A DNA stretch of 64,000 bases, from NCBI RefSeq assembly GCF_043195135.1, contig NZ_JBAFWP010000013.1, one strand, 5' to 3'. Of this stretch, positions 17,628 to 26,362 are shown piece after piece (the first letter of the stretch is position 1; every line of letters starts with the position of its first letter). The translations under genes and the position numbers were made by a program. The notes under the pieces were generated by a model. That model was not told where the DNA came from. It worked only from the letters and a program-made list of their open reading frames with translations, and did no database searches. Source of the DNA: NCEH01 sp043195135 (GTDB lineage Bacteria; Pseudomonadota; Alphaproteobacteria; Rhizobiales; Xanthobacteraceae).

Positions 17628-18068
17628 ATGATAATCCTCGGCATCCTCTTCAGCATCGCCGCCATTGGCGGACTATGCTGGCTCCTATTCACCTTGGCGG
17701 TATTCGCCTTGCCGGCCTTTGCAGGCGCGACGGCCGGGGCCTGGGCCTATGGCACCGGCGCCGGCTGGCTCGGCGCCATCCTCGTCGGCCTGGCCGCCGC
17801 CGCGCTGACGCTCGGCCTCGGCCAAGCCCTCCTTGCCGTCGTTCGTTCGATCTGGCTGCGACTCGCCATTGCGGCAGCCTTCGTCGCGCCTGCGGCAATC
17901 GCCGGCTATCACGCCACCCATGGCATCGTGAAACACACCATGCCGTCGGAAGGCTGGCAGCTCACCTTCTCAGTCATCGGCGCGGTTCTGGTCGGTGTCA
18001 CGGCATTCGTTCGCGTGATCGGAATGGCGGCGCCCGGACCAAATGGGCAAGGGATGGCTCGGGCCTGA
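17628..18068 (+). CDS. Integral membrane hypothetical protein (146 aa)
   Basis: The start ATG at 17628 follows CACGGAG. The product has about four hydrophobic segments (MIILGILFSIAAIGGLCWLL; AGAWAYGTGAGWLGAILVGL; LAIAAAFVAPAAIAGYHA; FSVIGAVLVGVTAFVRVIG) with short polar loops. It looks like a small inner-membrane protein of the conjugative element. The 5' region contains GGTGGT and ACCACC tracts that could pair around the ribosome binding site. No family is named. Confidence 0.6.
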   Translation: MIILGILFSIAAIGGLCWLLFTLAVFALPAFAGATAGAWAYGTGAGWLGAILVGLAAAALTLGLGQALLAVVRSIWLRLAIAAAFVAPAAIAGYHATHGIVKHTMPSEGWQLTFSVIGAVLVGVTAFVRVIGMAAPGPNGQGMARA

Positions 18069-18652
18069 CGCCAGACGAGCGTCGGTGAAACAGACGAAGC
18101 TGTAGGTGTCGCCGTCCTCGTCGTCGAAGTCGGGAAGGCAGACACGTCGTTTGGATCTTTGCTGTTGCCACCTGCCTGTCTGCCGCCTCCCTCGTTAGAG
18201 CATGGATCGGAGGCACCGTGCGTCACGGCAGGCGCAACGTCGTTGGCAATGTCCGTTCGCGGTCCCAATGGGATCGGGAGTTCGGGAAACCCAGCATGGC
18301 CAATGTGCCGATGAAGCCGTGAACCTGCGTCCGTTGCCTGATCGGAGCATATGATCGCCATGTTCTCCTTGACTGGAATCTGCCTGCTCGACCGCTCCAA
18401 AACGGCCTCTTCAATGGGCTGATCTGGCCGAAGGTCGGCTACGCCTCGATCGCCTATGCCGCAATGGCGCCGATCGACTTTCTTCCCCTGTCGGCTGCGC
18501 CGCCATTCCTCGCGCAACAACAAAGTCGCCTGTCTGCCATCCTCCGCTGACGCTGCGGTCGCAAGCGATGCCGCGTCGATCGCCTCCGGCCCACCGATCG
18601 CCATCGAGGCCGCAATGGTGCGGGCTCGGAACAGAGTTCAAGGAGAACTACA
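18069..18652. other. 584-base stretch without a supported gene; possible gene remnants
   Basis: On the minus strand near 18090-18145 the translation DFDDEDGDTYSFV matches the C-terminal motif of the DUF736 protein encoded next door (FDDEDSDTYSLI), suggesting a fragment of a second DUF736-like gene. A plus-strand stretch around 18370-18490 (GLFNGLIWPKVGYASIAYAAMAP) also has coding character but no start. Long open frames here look like non-coding readings of GC-rich DNA. Confidence 0.45.
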
Positions 18653-18979
18653 ATGGCGACCATCGGCACCTTCAAGAAGACCGGCAACAACGAGTTCACC
18701 GGCGACATCGTCACCCTCAGCGTCCAGGCCAAGGGCGTCCGCATCGTCCCCGAAACCCGCGCCACCGGCGACAACGCCCCAAGCCACCGCATCCTCGTCG
18801 GCCGCGCCGAGATCGGCGCCGCCTGGGCCAAGCGCTCCAACGAGGGACGCGACTATCTCGGCCTCAAGCTCGACGATCCGAGCTTCAACGCCCCGATCTT
18901 CGCCAACCTGTTCGACGACGAGGACAGCGACACCTACAGCCTGATCTGGTCCCGCCCCAATCGCCGAAACGGCGACTGA
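18653..18979 (+). CDS. DUF736 domain protein
   Basis: The 108-residue product is a textbook DUF736 protein. It begins MATIGTFKKTGNNEFTGDI, has VQAKGVRIVPE and AWAKRSNEGRDYLGLKLDDP in the middle, and ends with FDDEDSDTYSLIWSRP. The family is ubiquitous in alphaproteobacterial plasmids and integrative elements, usually beside ArdC or relaxase genes; its role is unknown. AAGGAGAA precedes the start. A strong terminator follows ten bases after the stop. Confidence 0.88.
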   Translation: MATIGTFKKTGNNEFTGDIVTLSVQAKGVRIVPETRATGDNAPSHRILVGRAEIGAAWAKRSNEGRDYLGLKLDDPSFNAPIFANLFDDEDSDTYSLIWSRPNRRNGD

Positions 18980-18989
18980 GGCCCCGAGT

Positions 18990-19018
18990 AAGGCCCCGGC
19001 CCAATGGGCCGGGGCCTT
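18990..19018. terminator. Rho-independent terminator of DUF736 gene
   Basis: AAGGCCCCGGCCC (18990-19002) pairs perfectly with GGGCCGGGGCCTT (19006-19018) over a 3-base loop and is followed by a short T-run. Confidence 0.85.
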
Positions 19019-19221
19019 TCCCGCGGTTGCGACCCGACGGATGTCGTAACGGGAAACCTGATGCCTCTGGACTGGAATATTCCGTGCTGCGGCGGATGCC
19101 CTCCGCCGCAGCGTGCCTGGGTTGGGCGGCCGACCACAATAGCCGCATCACCGCCAAGCCGAATCACCCCAGTTTGATACAACCTAATTTGCCTAAGCAG
19201 GCTTGGTTACGCCGTCAAGAA

Positions 19222-19250
19222 CGACTATTATAGATGGGGTATTCGGGCGC
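19222..19250 (-). repeat. Operator-like site 3, inverted copy of the 6224-6252 segment
   Basis: On the minus strand this reads CGCCCGAATAC, then CCATCTATAATAGTCG, matching 6224-6252 with about two differences. The core is CTAT-T-ATAG. It lies between the DUF736 terminator and the metal island, close to where backbone A stops, so it could mark an element boundary or be a stranded operator. Confidence 0.45.
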
Positions 19251-19305
19251 ACCTGCTAAACAACGTCCCGTCTATCTACAACGTTACCGCTTCCCTCTTT
19301 GCAAT

Positions 19306-19722
19306 TTAAGATGTGCCTTGCTGACCAGTAGCATCGGCAAGGACCTCTATAATTCGACAGGTGGCGACGTTCCCATTGTTACATTCATGAATCATTCGCC
19401 TGAGTTCAGTTTTAAGGCCGAGCAGACGGCATATCCTCATCTCGACCGCTTCGAGCTGATCGCTGGCAATTCGGCTAACTTGCTCGCAAGAGGCCTCCGG
19501 CCTTTCCTGTAGAGCGAGCATCTGCTTTATGACCGGAATGTCGAAGCCAAGATCTCTGGAGTGCCGGATAAAGGTCAACCGCCGGACGTCATCGGCATCG
19601 TAGAGGCGTCGTCCACTGTCCGTCCGGGGCGGCGACGGAATGAGGCTGATCCGCTCATAATAGCGGATCGTCTCAATATTCACCCCTGTTCGTTGGGACA
19701 GCGCTCCAATAGTGATCATCAC
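19306..19722 (-). CDS. MerR-family metal-responsive regulator (Pb/Cd/Zn type)
   Basis: The 138-residue protein starts MMITIGALSQRTGVNIETIRYYERI, a MerR winged helix. It continues with the dimerisation helix and a C-terminal metal-loop region containing Cys in EASCEQV and CNNGNVATCRII. The spacing of the Cys residues fits ZntR/CadR/PbrR-type proteins, not CueR. It is the probable regulator of the two 19-bp-spacer promoters at 21891 and 22630. Unusually it is not adjacent to them but lies beyond nadE on the same strand, 57 bases after it. Confidence 0.85.
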   Translation of the reverse strand: MMITIGALSQRTGVNIETIRYYERISLIPSPPRTDSGRRLYDADDVRRLTFIRHSRDLGFDIPVIKQMLALQERPEASCEQVSRIASDQLEAVEMRICRLLGLKTELRRMIHECNNGNVATCRIIEVLADATGQQGTS

Positions 19723-19778
19723 GATTCAATTCTGTGTTGGCTACGGATCTACGGTAACAGCTCAGCAAGGCCGCTGGT

Positions 19779-21824
19779 TCAGTCCGACGGCGTGTTCGCT
19801 CGCAACTCTTCCAGCCAGAGCCGGGCGTTCCCATCCGATGGCGCGCGCCAATCGCCGCGCGGCGACAATGAGCCTCCGGCGGTGACCTTAGGCCCATTGG
19901 GGGACGCCGAACGCTTGAATTGGCTGATCGTGAAGAACCGATACAGGAAGACTTCCATCCAAGATTTGATCGTCGCCAGATCATAGGCACGGCGGCGTTC
20001 ATCCGGGTATTGAGGTGGCCATGCGCCTATGGCGACATCGCGCCAAGCGTGGAAGGCCAGGAACGCAATCTTCGACGGCTTCAGGCCGTAGCGCGTCAGA
20101 TAGAACAGAGTGAAATCCTGTAGCTCATAAGGCCCGATTCTCTCTTCCGTGCTTTGCAAGGCGCCGTCCTCGCCCGCTGGCACAAGTTCCGGCGAGATCA
20201 CGGTATTGAGGATCGAGAGCAACGTGTGGCTCGTCTTTTCGTCGAAGGAGTTCGACTGTGCCACCCAATGGATGAGATGCTGGATGAGTGTCTTCGGAAC
20301 GGAGGCATTGACATTGTAGTGACTCATGTGATCGCCGACCCCATACGTCGACCAACCCAGTGCAATTTCAGATAGGTCGCCAGTACCAAGTACCATCGCG
20401 CTCCGTTGGTTGGCTGCGCGGAACAATAGGTCAGTGCGCAGGCCCGCTTGCACATTCTCAAACGTCACATCGTAAACTGGCTCGCCTCGTGCGAACGGGT
20501 GCTGCAGGGCCGCCAGCATCTGTTGCGCTAATGGTTTGATGTCGATCTCCTCGGCAGTCACCCCGAGGCTGCGCATCAGCGCCCACGCATTCGCCTTGGT
20601 AGCTTCTCCAGTCGCAAAGCCAGGCAGGGTGAAGCCGAGTATGTCGGACCGTGGCCAGCCAAGCCGATCGAACGCCTGGGCGCCTACGATCAAGGCGTGA
20701 GTGGAGTCCAGGCCGCCTGACACGCCAACGCAGAGGCGCCGGATACCTGTTGCCTGCAGACGCTTCATCAGCCCCTGCACTTGGATGCTGAAAGCTTCAT
20801 AGCAGTCCTGATCGAGACGTGCGGGATCGGACGGAGCGTATGGGAAGCGTGCGACTGTCCTACGCAGGCCAAGATCGGCCGCGGGGGGCTCGAACTGGAA
20901 GCCGATCCGCCGGAACCGATCTGCCGGCATGTCTCGGGCGATCGCGGCCTCGTTGAAGGTGCCGGTACGCAGACGCTCCAACCTGAGCCGATCAACGTCG
21001 ACGTCAGCAATCGCCATCTGCGAGTCTTTCGGGAAACGATCGGTCTCTGCGGGGAGGTTGCCGAGTTCATAAATGCAGGCTTGACCGTCCCAAGCGAGGT
21101 CCGTCGTCGACTCGCCCGGACCGGCCGCAGAATAGATGTAGGCGGCCCAGCACCTCACCGATTGGGTCGCGCAGAGTAGTCGGCGCGTTTCAGCCTTGCC
21201 AATGGTGATGTTGCTAGCCGAGAGGTTCGCAAGAATCAGAGCTCCGGCCAGGGACGCGAAATCGCTAGGCGGAGCCGGTGCCCACACGTCCTCACATAGC
21301 TCGGTGTGGAAGATGAACCCTGCCAAATCCTCGGCCGCAAAGATGAGATCCATCCCGAATGGGACGGACTGACCAGCGACCTTGATCATCGTGCCCTTCA
21401 AGTCCCGCCCGGACGCGAACCATCGCTTTTCGTAGAACTCGCGGTAATTCGGCAGATGACCCTTGGGAACCACTCCCAAAATCCGCCCGCGATGGACTAC
21501 AACGGCGCAATTGTAGAGCCGTCCCTCCCGCTCCAGTGGCGCGCCGACAAGAAGGACCGGTGAAAGCTCACGGCTCGCAGCCGCTAACTCTTCGATCGCC
21601 TGTTCGACCCCCTGCAGCAGCGCCGCCTGCCCAAGAAGATCATCAATGGAGTAAGCCGACAGGCCCAATTCCGGGAACACCATCAGCGCGACGCCTTGGC
21701 CTGAGCCATCCCTGGCCAAGGCGAGCGTCTCAGCGAGGTTGTAGCCTGGATCACCAACTTCGCATTTCGGCGTGCAGGCCGCGACCCGGACGAAACCCTG
21801 CTGATAGATGGAATTGAAGCTCAT
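19779..21824 (-). CDS. nadE: NAD(+) synthase, glutamine-hydrolysing
   Basis: The 681-residue protein combines an N-terminal nitrilase-type glutaminase domain with an ATP-pyrophosphatase NAD synthetase domain. The glutaminase triad is visible: Glu in VFPELGLS, Lys in VPKGHLPNYREFYEKRW, Cys in HTELCEDVW. The synthetase domain has the P-loop GVSGGLDSTHAL and LGTGDLSEIALGW. It amidates nicotinic acid adenine dinucleotide to NAD+ with glutamine and ATP. The gene looks complete. Its presence within a lead/cadmium resistance island, in the same orientation as the regulator, suggests it is cargo of the island rather than a housekeeping copy. Confidence 0.92.
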   Translation of the reverse strand: MSFNSIYQQGFVRVAACTPKCEVGDPGYNLAETLALARDGSGQGVALMVFPELGLSAYSIDDLLGQAALLQGVEQAIEELAAASRELSPVLLVGAPLEREGRLYNCAVVVHRGRILGVVPKGHLPNYREFYEKRWFASGRDLKGTMIKVAGQSVPFGMDLIFAAEDLAGFIFHTELCEDVWAPAPPSDFASLAGALILANLSASNITIGKAETRRLLCATQSVRCWAAYIYSAAGPGESTTDLAWDGQACIYELGNLPAETDRFPKDSQMAIADVDVDRLRLERLRTGTFNEAAIARDMPADRFRRIGFQFEPPAADLGLRRTVARFPYAPSDPARLDQDCYEAFSIQVQGLMKRLQATGIRRLCVGVSGGLDSTHALIVGAQAFDRLGWPRSDILGFTLPGFATGEATKANAWALMRSLGVTAEEIDIKPLAQQMLAALQHPFARGEPVYDVTFENVQAGLRTDLLFRAANQRSAMVLGTGDLSEIALGWSTYGVGDHMSHYNVNASVPKTLIQHLIHWVAQSNSFDEKTSHTLLSILNTVISPELVPAGEDGALQSTEERIGPYELQDFTLFYLTRYGLKPSKIAFLAFHAWRDVAIGAWPPQYPDERRRAYDLATIKSWMEVFLYRFFTISQFKRSASPNGPKVTAGGSLSPRGDWRAPSDGNARLWLEELRANTPSD

Positions 21825-21890
21825 CCGAAGATCTCGCGCTCATTGCTTACGGTCCTACCGCCCGTTGCGACCGCATATCCTCACCGCAGC

Positions 21891-21921
21891 TTGATTCTGT
21901 AGTGACTACAGGATGTAGACA
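21891..21921 (+). promoter_or_regulatory. MerR-type promoter/operator for the MAPEG gene
   Basis: The -35 TTGATT and -10 TAGACA are separated by 19 bases. The spacer contains the perfect dyad CTGTAG-TGA-CTACAG. A 19-bp spacer with a central dyad is diagnostic of MerR-family activation. The dyad is identical to that in the mer promoter at 40478-40508. Confidence 0.8.
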
Positions 21922-22032
21922 TAACAAGCGACTGGAGGGCTGTGAACCCGGAAATGATGAGCGGCTCCGGCAGGCAAGCTTCGTTAGACCGCGCGTCTCG
22001 GCGGAGGACAACAAGAAGCAGGGAGAAAGCTG

Positions 22033-22575
22033 GTGGGATTTAGTTCGGATCAGATGGGAATCGTACAGGGCTCTGCCGCGGCGCTTATCCTCGCTGCGGC
22101 CGTCGTAGCGGCTGGCTATATTTGGTTGCCTCCTGGGGTGCTCGGTCTCAACCCAGCCATGGATTTCGGCGGACGGATCGCGTTCACGCTTAAGGCGAAT
22201 ATTCTCATGTTCGTCTGGCTGGCCGGCTGCGTGGGTGCCGTGAGCAGAGGCCGATTTTACTCACCAGCGGATATAAGGGGATCTGCATTTGGGTCACCCA
22301 GCCCGGCGATCGCGGTGCGTGCTGCGGTGCTGCAGAATTCGCTGGAGCAGACGGTGCTGGCTTTCGCTGCACACCTGACCCTTGCAACGCTCCTGCGGGG
22401 GCCCGAACTGGTGCTCATTCCTCTGCTAGTCGCCGTGTTTCTGGTCGGCCGGGTGGCGTTCGCTTTCGGCTACGCCAAAGGCGCCTCAGGCCGGGCCTTC
22501 GGGATGGCCCTGACCGCCGCAACGATCATCGCGAGCTACGGGCTGGCTATCGGACTGGTCGTTGTCGGACGCTGA
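22033..22575 (+). CDS. MAPEG-family membrane protein
   Basis: The 180-residue product starts at GTG (MGFSSDQMG) after GGGAGAAAG. It has four hydrophobic helices and the MAPEG-like segment RAAVLQNSLEQTVLAFAAHL followed by VAVFLVGRVAFAFGYAKG. MAPEG proteins are membrane-bound, often glutathione-dependent enzymes. In bacteria some are linked to detoxification, but the substrate here is unknown. It is the first gene behind a MerR-type promoter and precedes a second MerR-type promoter for the ATPase, so it should be metal-induced. Its upstream neighbour on the other strand is nadE. Confidence 0.78.
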   Translation: MGFSSDQMGIVQGSAAALILAAAVVAAGYIWLPPGVLGLNPAMDFGGRIAFTLKANILMFVWLAGCVGAVSRGRFYSPADIRGSAFGSPSPAIAVRAAVLQNSLEQTVLAFAAHLTLATLLRGPELVLIPLLVAVFLVGRVAFAFGYAKGASGRAFGMALTAATIIASYGLAIGLVVVGR

Positions 22576-22629
22576 CGACCGCACGCAAATGGCCCTTGCA
22601 TATCGCGGAAGAGTCGAAGGGCGCACCTC

Positions 22630-22660
22630 TTGATTCTGTAGCGACTACAGGAAGTATGAT
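22630..22660 (+). promoter_or_regulatory. MerR-type promoter/operator for the P-type ATPase operon
   Basis: TTGATT and TATGAT are 19 bases apart, with the dyad CTGTAG-CGA-CTACAG in the spacer. It differs from the 21891 operator by one central base, so both should bind the same regulator. Confidence 0.82.
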
Positions 22661-22712
22661 CATTCAAATTTTGAGCCAAGCTCAAGAGAATCAAGCAGTT
22701 AAGGAGTCGGCT

Positions 22713-25700
22713 ATGACCACAGATGCCAAGACAAGGATTTCAGGCCCATTACGTTTCAAGGTCGAGGGTTTGGATTGTCAGAACGAAGTTCGGATGCTGC
22801 GCGCCGCGGTCGGGCCGGTCGTGGGAGGCGACGACAAGTTGTCGTTCGACACCAAGGGCGGTGTCATGGCGGTGGCTGGCCAGAGTGTCTCAGCTCTCGA
22901 TGCCATCGCGCAGGCGGTCGCCACGACCGGGATGCAGGCCCAGCTGTTGCCTGAGCTGGACAGCCCATCCCCGTCGGCATGGCTGTTCAAGGTCGAAGGA
23001 CTGGACTGCAAGAACGAGGTCGCGGCCCTCAAGCGCGAAATCGGCCCATTGGTCGGAGGAGAGAGTTGGTTGGCCTTCGACACTGCCAAGGGCTTGATGA
23101 CCATCGCGCCGCAGCGGCGTGCTTCGATCGACCAGCTCTTGCTCCAGGTCTCCACGACTGGAATGTCTGCATCCCTCATTCAAGATGGCCCGGCCGATGC
23201 GATGCTCCTGCGCGTGCGCGGCCTCGACTGCAAGAACGAGGTGGCTGCGCTGACAAGGGAACTTGGGCCGCTCGTTGGTGAGGACAAGCTCGCGTTCGAC
23301 ACTGCGCAGGGCACCCTGACGATTGCGCCCCAGAGCCGGGCAACATTTCATCAGATCGAAGAGGCCGTCGCGCGAACGGGCATGCGAGCTGAGCCGTGGT
23401 CGCCACCGGCTATCTCTGAAGCTGCTGGACCTGCCGCCGGATGCGGATGCGCGGCGGAGGTCCACGAAGCCCTCAGCCCACCGGTCCCGACGAGTTTGCC
23501 AGGCGGCGTGGTGTATCGCATCCACGGCATGGATTGCGCCGACGAGATCGCAGCATTGAAGCGGGAGGTTGGCCCGCTCGTAGGCGAGGACAAGCTCGCG
23601 TTCGACCTCCTCAACGGCCGCATGTCGATCGACATCGCGCCTGATTCAGCGCTCGAAGCACGCATCGAGAAGGCCGTCTCGCGCGCGGGTCTGCGCGCCG
23701 AGCCTTGGAGCGAAGGCGCCACCAGCGAAGCCTCGCAGGCCGAAGAGCGCCGGAGGCGCATCCAGTCATGGCTGACGGCCGCGAGCGGCGTGCTCGCGGC
23801 GCTCGGCTTTGCGGTTCACGCCTGGCTCGGAGGGGGAGTCGCCGCGGCGTTCGAGGCCGGCGAGCACGCCGTCGGCTCGACGCCGCTGCCGAGCATGGTT
23901 CTCTATACGCTCGCAGTCCTATGCGCCGTGCGCTACGTCGCCCCCAAGGCTTGGCTCGCGGCGCGACGTGTGCGCCCCGACATGAACCTCCTGATGGTGG
24001 TTGCAGTCGCGGGTGCCATCGGCATCGGCGCCTGGTTCGAGGCTGCGACCGTCTCCTTCTTCTTCGCGCTGGCCCTCGCGCTCGAAGCCTGGAGCCTTGG
24101 CCGGGCGCGGCGCGCCGTGGCCGCCCTGATGGAGCTCGCGCCGCCGACAGCGCGCGTCAGGTTCGAAGACGGCACCGAGCGCGACGTGCCGGCGGCCGAG
24201 GTTCGAGTCGGATCGCACGTCATCATTCGTCCCGGCGACAAGCTACCGCTCGACGGTCGCGTCGCCTCCGGCGAGAGCGAGGTCAATCAGGCGCCGATCA
24301 CCGGCGAGAGCGTTCCCGTGTTCAAGGCCGAGGGCGACGAGGTGTTCGCCGGCACCATCAACGGCGAAGGCGCCCTCGACGTCGTGACCACCAAGGCGGC
24401 GAACGACACCACGCTCGCGCAAATCATCCGCATGGTCGGCTCCGCGCAGAGCCGGCGCGCCCCGAGCGAACAGTGGGTCGAGAAGTTCGCGCGCGTCTAC
24501 ACGCCGGTCGTGATGGTTCTCGCCATTGCGGTCTTCCTTATTCCGCCTCTGCTGCTCGGTGGCGGCTGGGAGGTCTGGTTCTATCGCGCGCTTGTGCTGC
24601 TCGTGATCGCCTGCCCCTGCGCCCTTGTGATCTCGACGCCGGTGACCATCGTTGCCGCCCTCGCCGGCGCCGCGAAGCAGGGCGTCCTGGTGAAGGGCGG
24701 CGTCCATCTGGAGACGCCGGCTCGCCTGAGGGCGATCGCCATGGACAAGACCGGAACGCTCACCGAAGGGCGTCCGCGGGTGGTCGAGGTCGTGCCGCTC
24801 GGCAGCCGCAGCGAGGGTGACCTGCTTCGGTTGGCCGCAGCCCTCGAGGCGCGCAGCGAACACCCGATCGCCCGGGCCATTCTGGCGAGGGCAACAGAAC
24901 GTGGCATTGTAGCTCAGCCTGCCGAGGCCGTGCAGGCCATCACCGGTCGGGGCATGACCGGCCGGGTCTCCGGACGCGAGGCCTGGCTTGGGTCGCGCCG
25001 CTACCTCGATGAACGGAAGATCGGCTCGCAGGCCATTCTGGAGCAAGCCGACTCGCTGTCCGGCGCCGGTCGCACCATCGTGGCGGTCGGCGATGGCGAG
25101 GAGGTGTGGGGGCTGATCGCCGTTGCCGATGCGGTGCGGGCGGAAGCCAAGGACATCGTCACGGCGCTGCATCGCGCTGGCATCGAAAAGGTGGTGATGC
25201 TCACGGGCGACAATCGAGCCACTGCCGAAGCCATTGCCAAGCAGACCGGCATTGATGAGGTCCGGGCGGAACTTCTACCCGGTGACAAGGTCACTGCCGT
25301 CGAGGATCTCGTGAGACGTTATGGGTCAGTCGCCATGGTCGGCGACGGGGTCAACGACGCCCCTGCGATGGGCCGTGCCAATCTCGGCATTGCCATGGGC
25401 GCGATGGGCAGCGACGCGGCAATCGAGACGGCCGACGTCGCGCTCATGTCGGACGATCTCTCGAGGCTGCCCTGGCTGGTGCGTCATTCGCGCGCGACGC
25501 TCGCCGTCATTCGGCAGAATGTCGCGTTCTCGATCGCGGTGAAGCTCCTGTTCACGGTTCTGACCGTGTTCGGTCTGGCATCGCTCTGGGGCGCCATCGC
25601 GGCTGATGTCGGCGCTTCCCTGCTGGTTGTTCTCAACGGCCTGCGCCTCCTCAACCGCGGACAGGGCGGAGCGGAGGCCGGTCCATCAGGAGGCGCCAGG

Positions 25701-25754
25701 GCTCCGGCCGGTGAACGCCATCAGGCAGGGATGCGACCCGCATCTGCCCACTGA
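22713..25754 (+). CDS. PbrA-like heavy-metal P1B-type ATPase with four N-terminal DCxxE domains
   Basis: The start is ATG 22713, six bases after AAGGAG; a longer frame from 22596 would include the promoter. The 1,013-residue protein has four tandem ferredoxin-like metal-binding repeats with DCQNE, DCKNE, DCKNE and DCADE near residues 22, 99, 172 and 275. A P1B core follows: TGES near 530, CPC near 634, phosphorylation site DKTGTLTEG near 678, SEHPIA, and GDGVNDAP near 877. Single-Cys plus acidic repeats resemble the lead pump PbrA rather than GMTCxxC copper/cadmium pumps, so export of Pb2+/Cd2+/Zn2+ is inferred. Most relatives have one or two such domains. It heads an operon with lspA, ccdA and a truncated CDF gene. 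Confidence 0.9.
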   Translation: MTTDAKTRISGPLRFKVEGLDCQNEVRMLRAAVGPVVGGDDKLSFDTKGGVMAVAGQSVSALDAIAQAVATTGMQAQLLPELDSPSPSAWLFKVEGLDCKNEVAALKREIGPLVGGESWLAFDTAKGLMTIAPQRRASIDQLLLQVSTTGMSASLIQDGPADAMLLRVRGLDCKNEVAALTRELGPLVGEDKLAFDTAQGTLTIAPQSRATFHQIEEAVARTGMRAEPWSPPAISEAAGPAAGCGCAAEVHEALSPPVPTSLPGGVVYRIHGMDCADEIAALKREVGPLVGEDKLAFDLLNGRMSIDIAPDSALEARIEKAVSRAGLRAEPWSEGATSEASQAEERRRRIQSWLTAASGVLAALGFAVHAWLGGGVAAAFEAGEHAVGSTPLPSMVLYTLAVLCAVRYVAPKAWLAARRVRPDMNLLMVVAVAGAIGIGAWFEAATVSFFFALALALEAWSLGRARRAVAALMELAPPTARVRFEDGTERDVPAAEVRVGSHVIIRPGDKLPLDGRVASGESEVNQAPITGESVPVFKAEGDEVFAGTINGEGALDVVTTKAANDTTLAQIIRMVGSAQSRRAPSEQWVEKFARVYTPVVMVLAIAVFLIPPLLLGGGWEVWFYRALVLLVIACPCALVISTPVTIVAALAGAAKQGVLVKGGVHLETPARLRAIAMDKTGTLTEGRPRVVEVVPLGSRSEGDLLRLAAALEARSEHPIARAILARATERGIVAQPAEAVQAITGRGMTGRVSGREAWLGSRRYLDERKIGSQAILEQADSLSGAGRTIVAVGDGEEVWGLIAVADAVRAEAKDIVTALHRAGIEKVVMLTGDNRATAEAIAKQTGIDEVRAELLPGDKVTAVEDLVRRYGSVAMVGDGVNDAPAMGRANLGIAMGAMGSDAAIETADVALMSDDLSRLPWLVRHSRATLAVIRQNVAFSIAVKLLFTVLTVFGLASLWGAIAADVGASLLVVLNGLRLLNRGQGGAEAGPSGGARAPAGERHQAGMRPASAH

Positions 25755-25761
25755 AACGCAT

Positions 25762-25790
25762 CGACGGTCGCCAAGGCATGGCGACCGTCG
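25762..25790 (+). promoter_or_regulatory. Intra-operon hairpin between the ATPase and lspA
   Basis: CGACGGTCGCCA pairs perfectly with TGGCGACCGTCG over a 5-base loop, eight bases after the ATPase stop. There is no T-run, so it is more likely an RNA-processing or attenuating element that lowers lspA expression than a full terminator. Confidence 0.55.
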
Positions 25791-25835
25791 CCATCAGGAT
25801 GTCGATGAAAACGACATGCAAGGGGAGGGAACACC

Positions 25836-26360
25836 GTGGCGGTAGCCTCTGTTAGAAAGCGTGCGATGTGGTTGGGCTTCGCATTCGTCCCCGCTCTTCT
25901 CGTTGATGTGGCCACGAAGTGGCTGATCGTGACGGTCGTGATGGCGCCGCCCCGCGTCATAGAGATTACGTCGTTTTTCAACCTGACGCTTGGCTTCAAT
26001 CCCGGAGTCAGCTTCGGGATGTTTCAGGACTTCTTTCTTGAGCGTCCGATGGTACTGGCTGCCATCAAAGTCGCGATCGCAACCGGGCTTCTCGTCTGGG
26101 CAATGAGCACAGAGAAAGCGATCGAGGCGATCGCGCTAGGCTTGATTGCAGGTGGGGCAGCCGGAAACATCGTGGACCGCGTGCGTCAAGGCGGCGTGAC
26201 CGACTTCCTGGATTTCCACCTGGGCGATTGGCACTGGCCAGCCTTCAATATGGCTGATGTGGCGATCTGCGCTGGCGTCGCGCTGCTGCTAATGGAGTCC
26301 CTACGGCCCGCGCGGCCGTCGCTCCACGTGCAAGCGTCACCGAATAACGCGGAGCGCTGA
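25836..26360 (+). CDS. lspA: Signal peptidase II-like protein (PbrC-type)
   Basis: The 174-residue product starts at GTG after GGGGAGGGA. It has four membrane segments and the two catalytic aspartates of lipoprotein signal peptidase: GNIVDRVRQGGVTDFLDF and FNMADVAI. In the pbr lead-resistance operon an LspA-type protein (PbrC) follows the ATPase, and this order is repeated here. It probably processes a lipoprotein or supports lead handling at the envelope; no pbrB-like phosphatase is fused or adjacent. The ccdA gene follows after two bases. Confidence 0.9.
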   Translation: MAVASVRKRAMWLGFAFVPALLVDVATKWLIVTVVMAPPRVIEITSFFNLTLGFNPGVSFGMFQDFFLERPMVLAAIKVAIATGLLVWAMSTEKAIEAIALGLIAGGAAGNIVDRVRQGGVTDFLDFHLGDWHWPAFNMADVAICAGVALLLMESLRPARPSLHVQASPNNAER

Positions 26361-26362
26361 TA

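Noticed and set aside
17909..18604. 231-residue minus-strand frame between the membrane protein and DUF736 genes
   Set aside because: Composition lacks coding bias and no ribosome binding site is present; it overlaps the end of a clear membrane-protein gene.
21902..22108. 68-residue plus-strand frame after the MerR-type promoter
   Set aside because: It begins inside the promoter spacer and overlaps the better-supported MAPEG gene out of frame.
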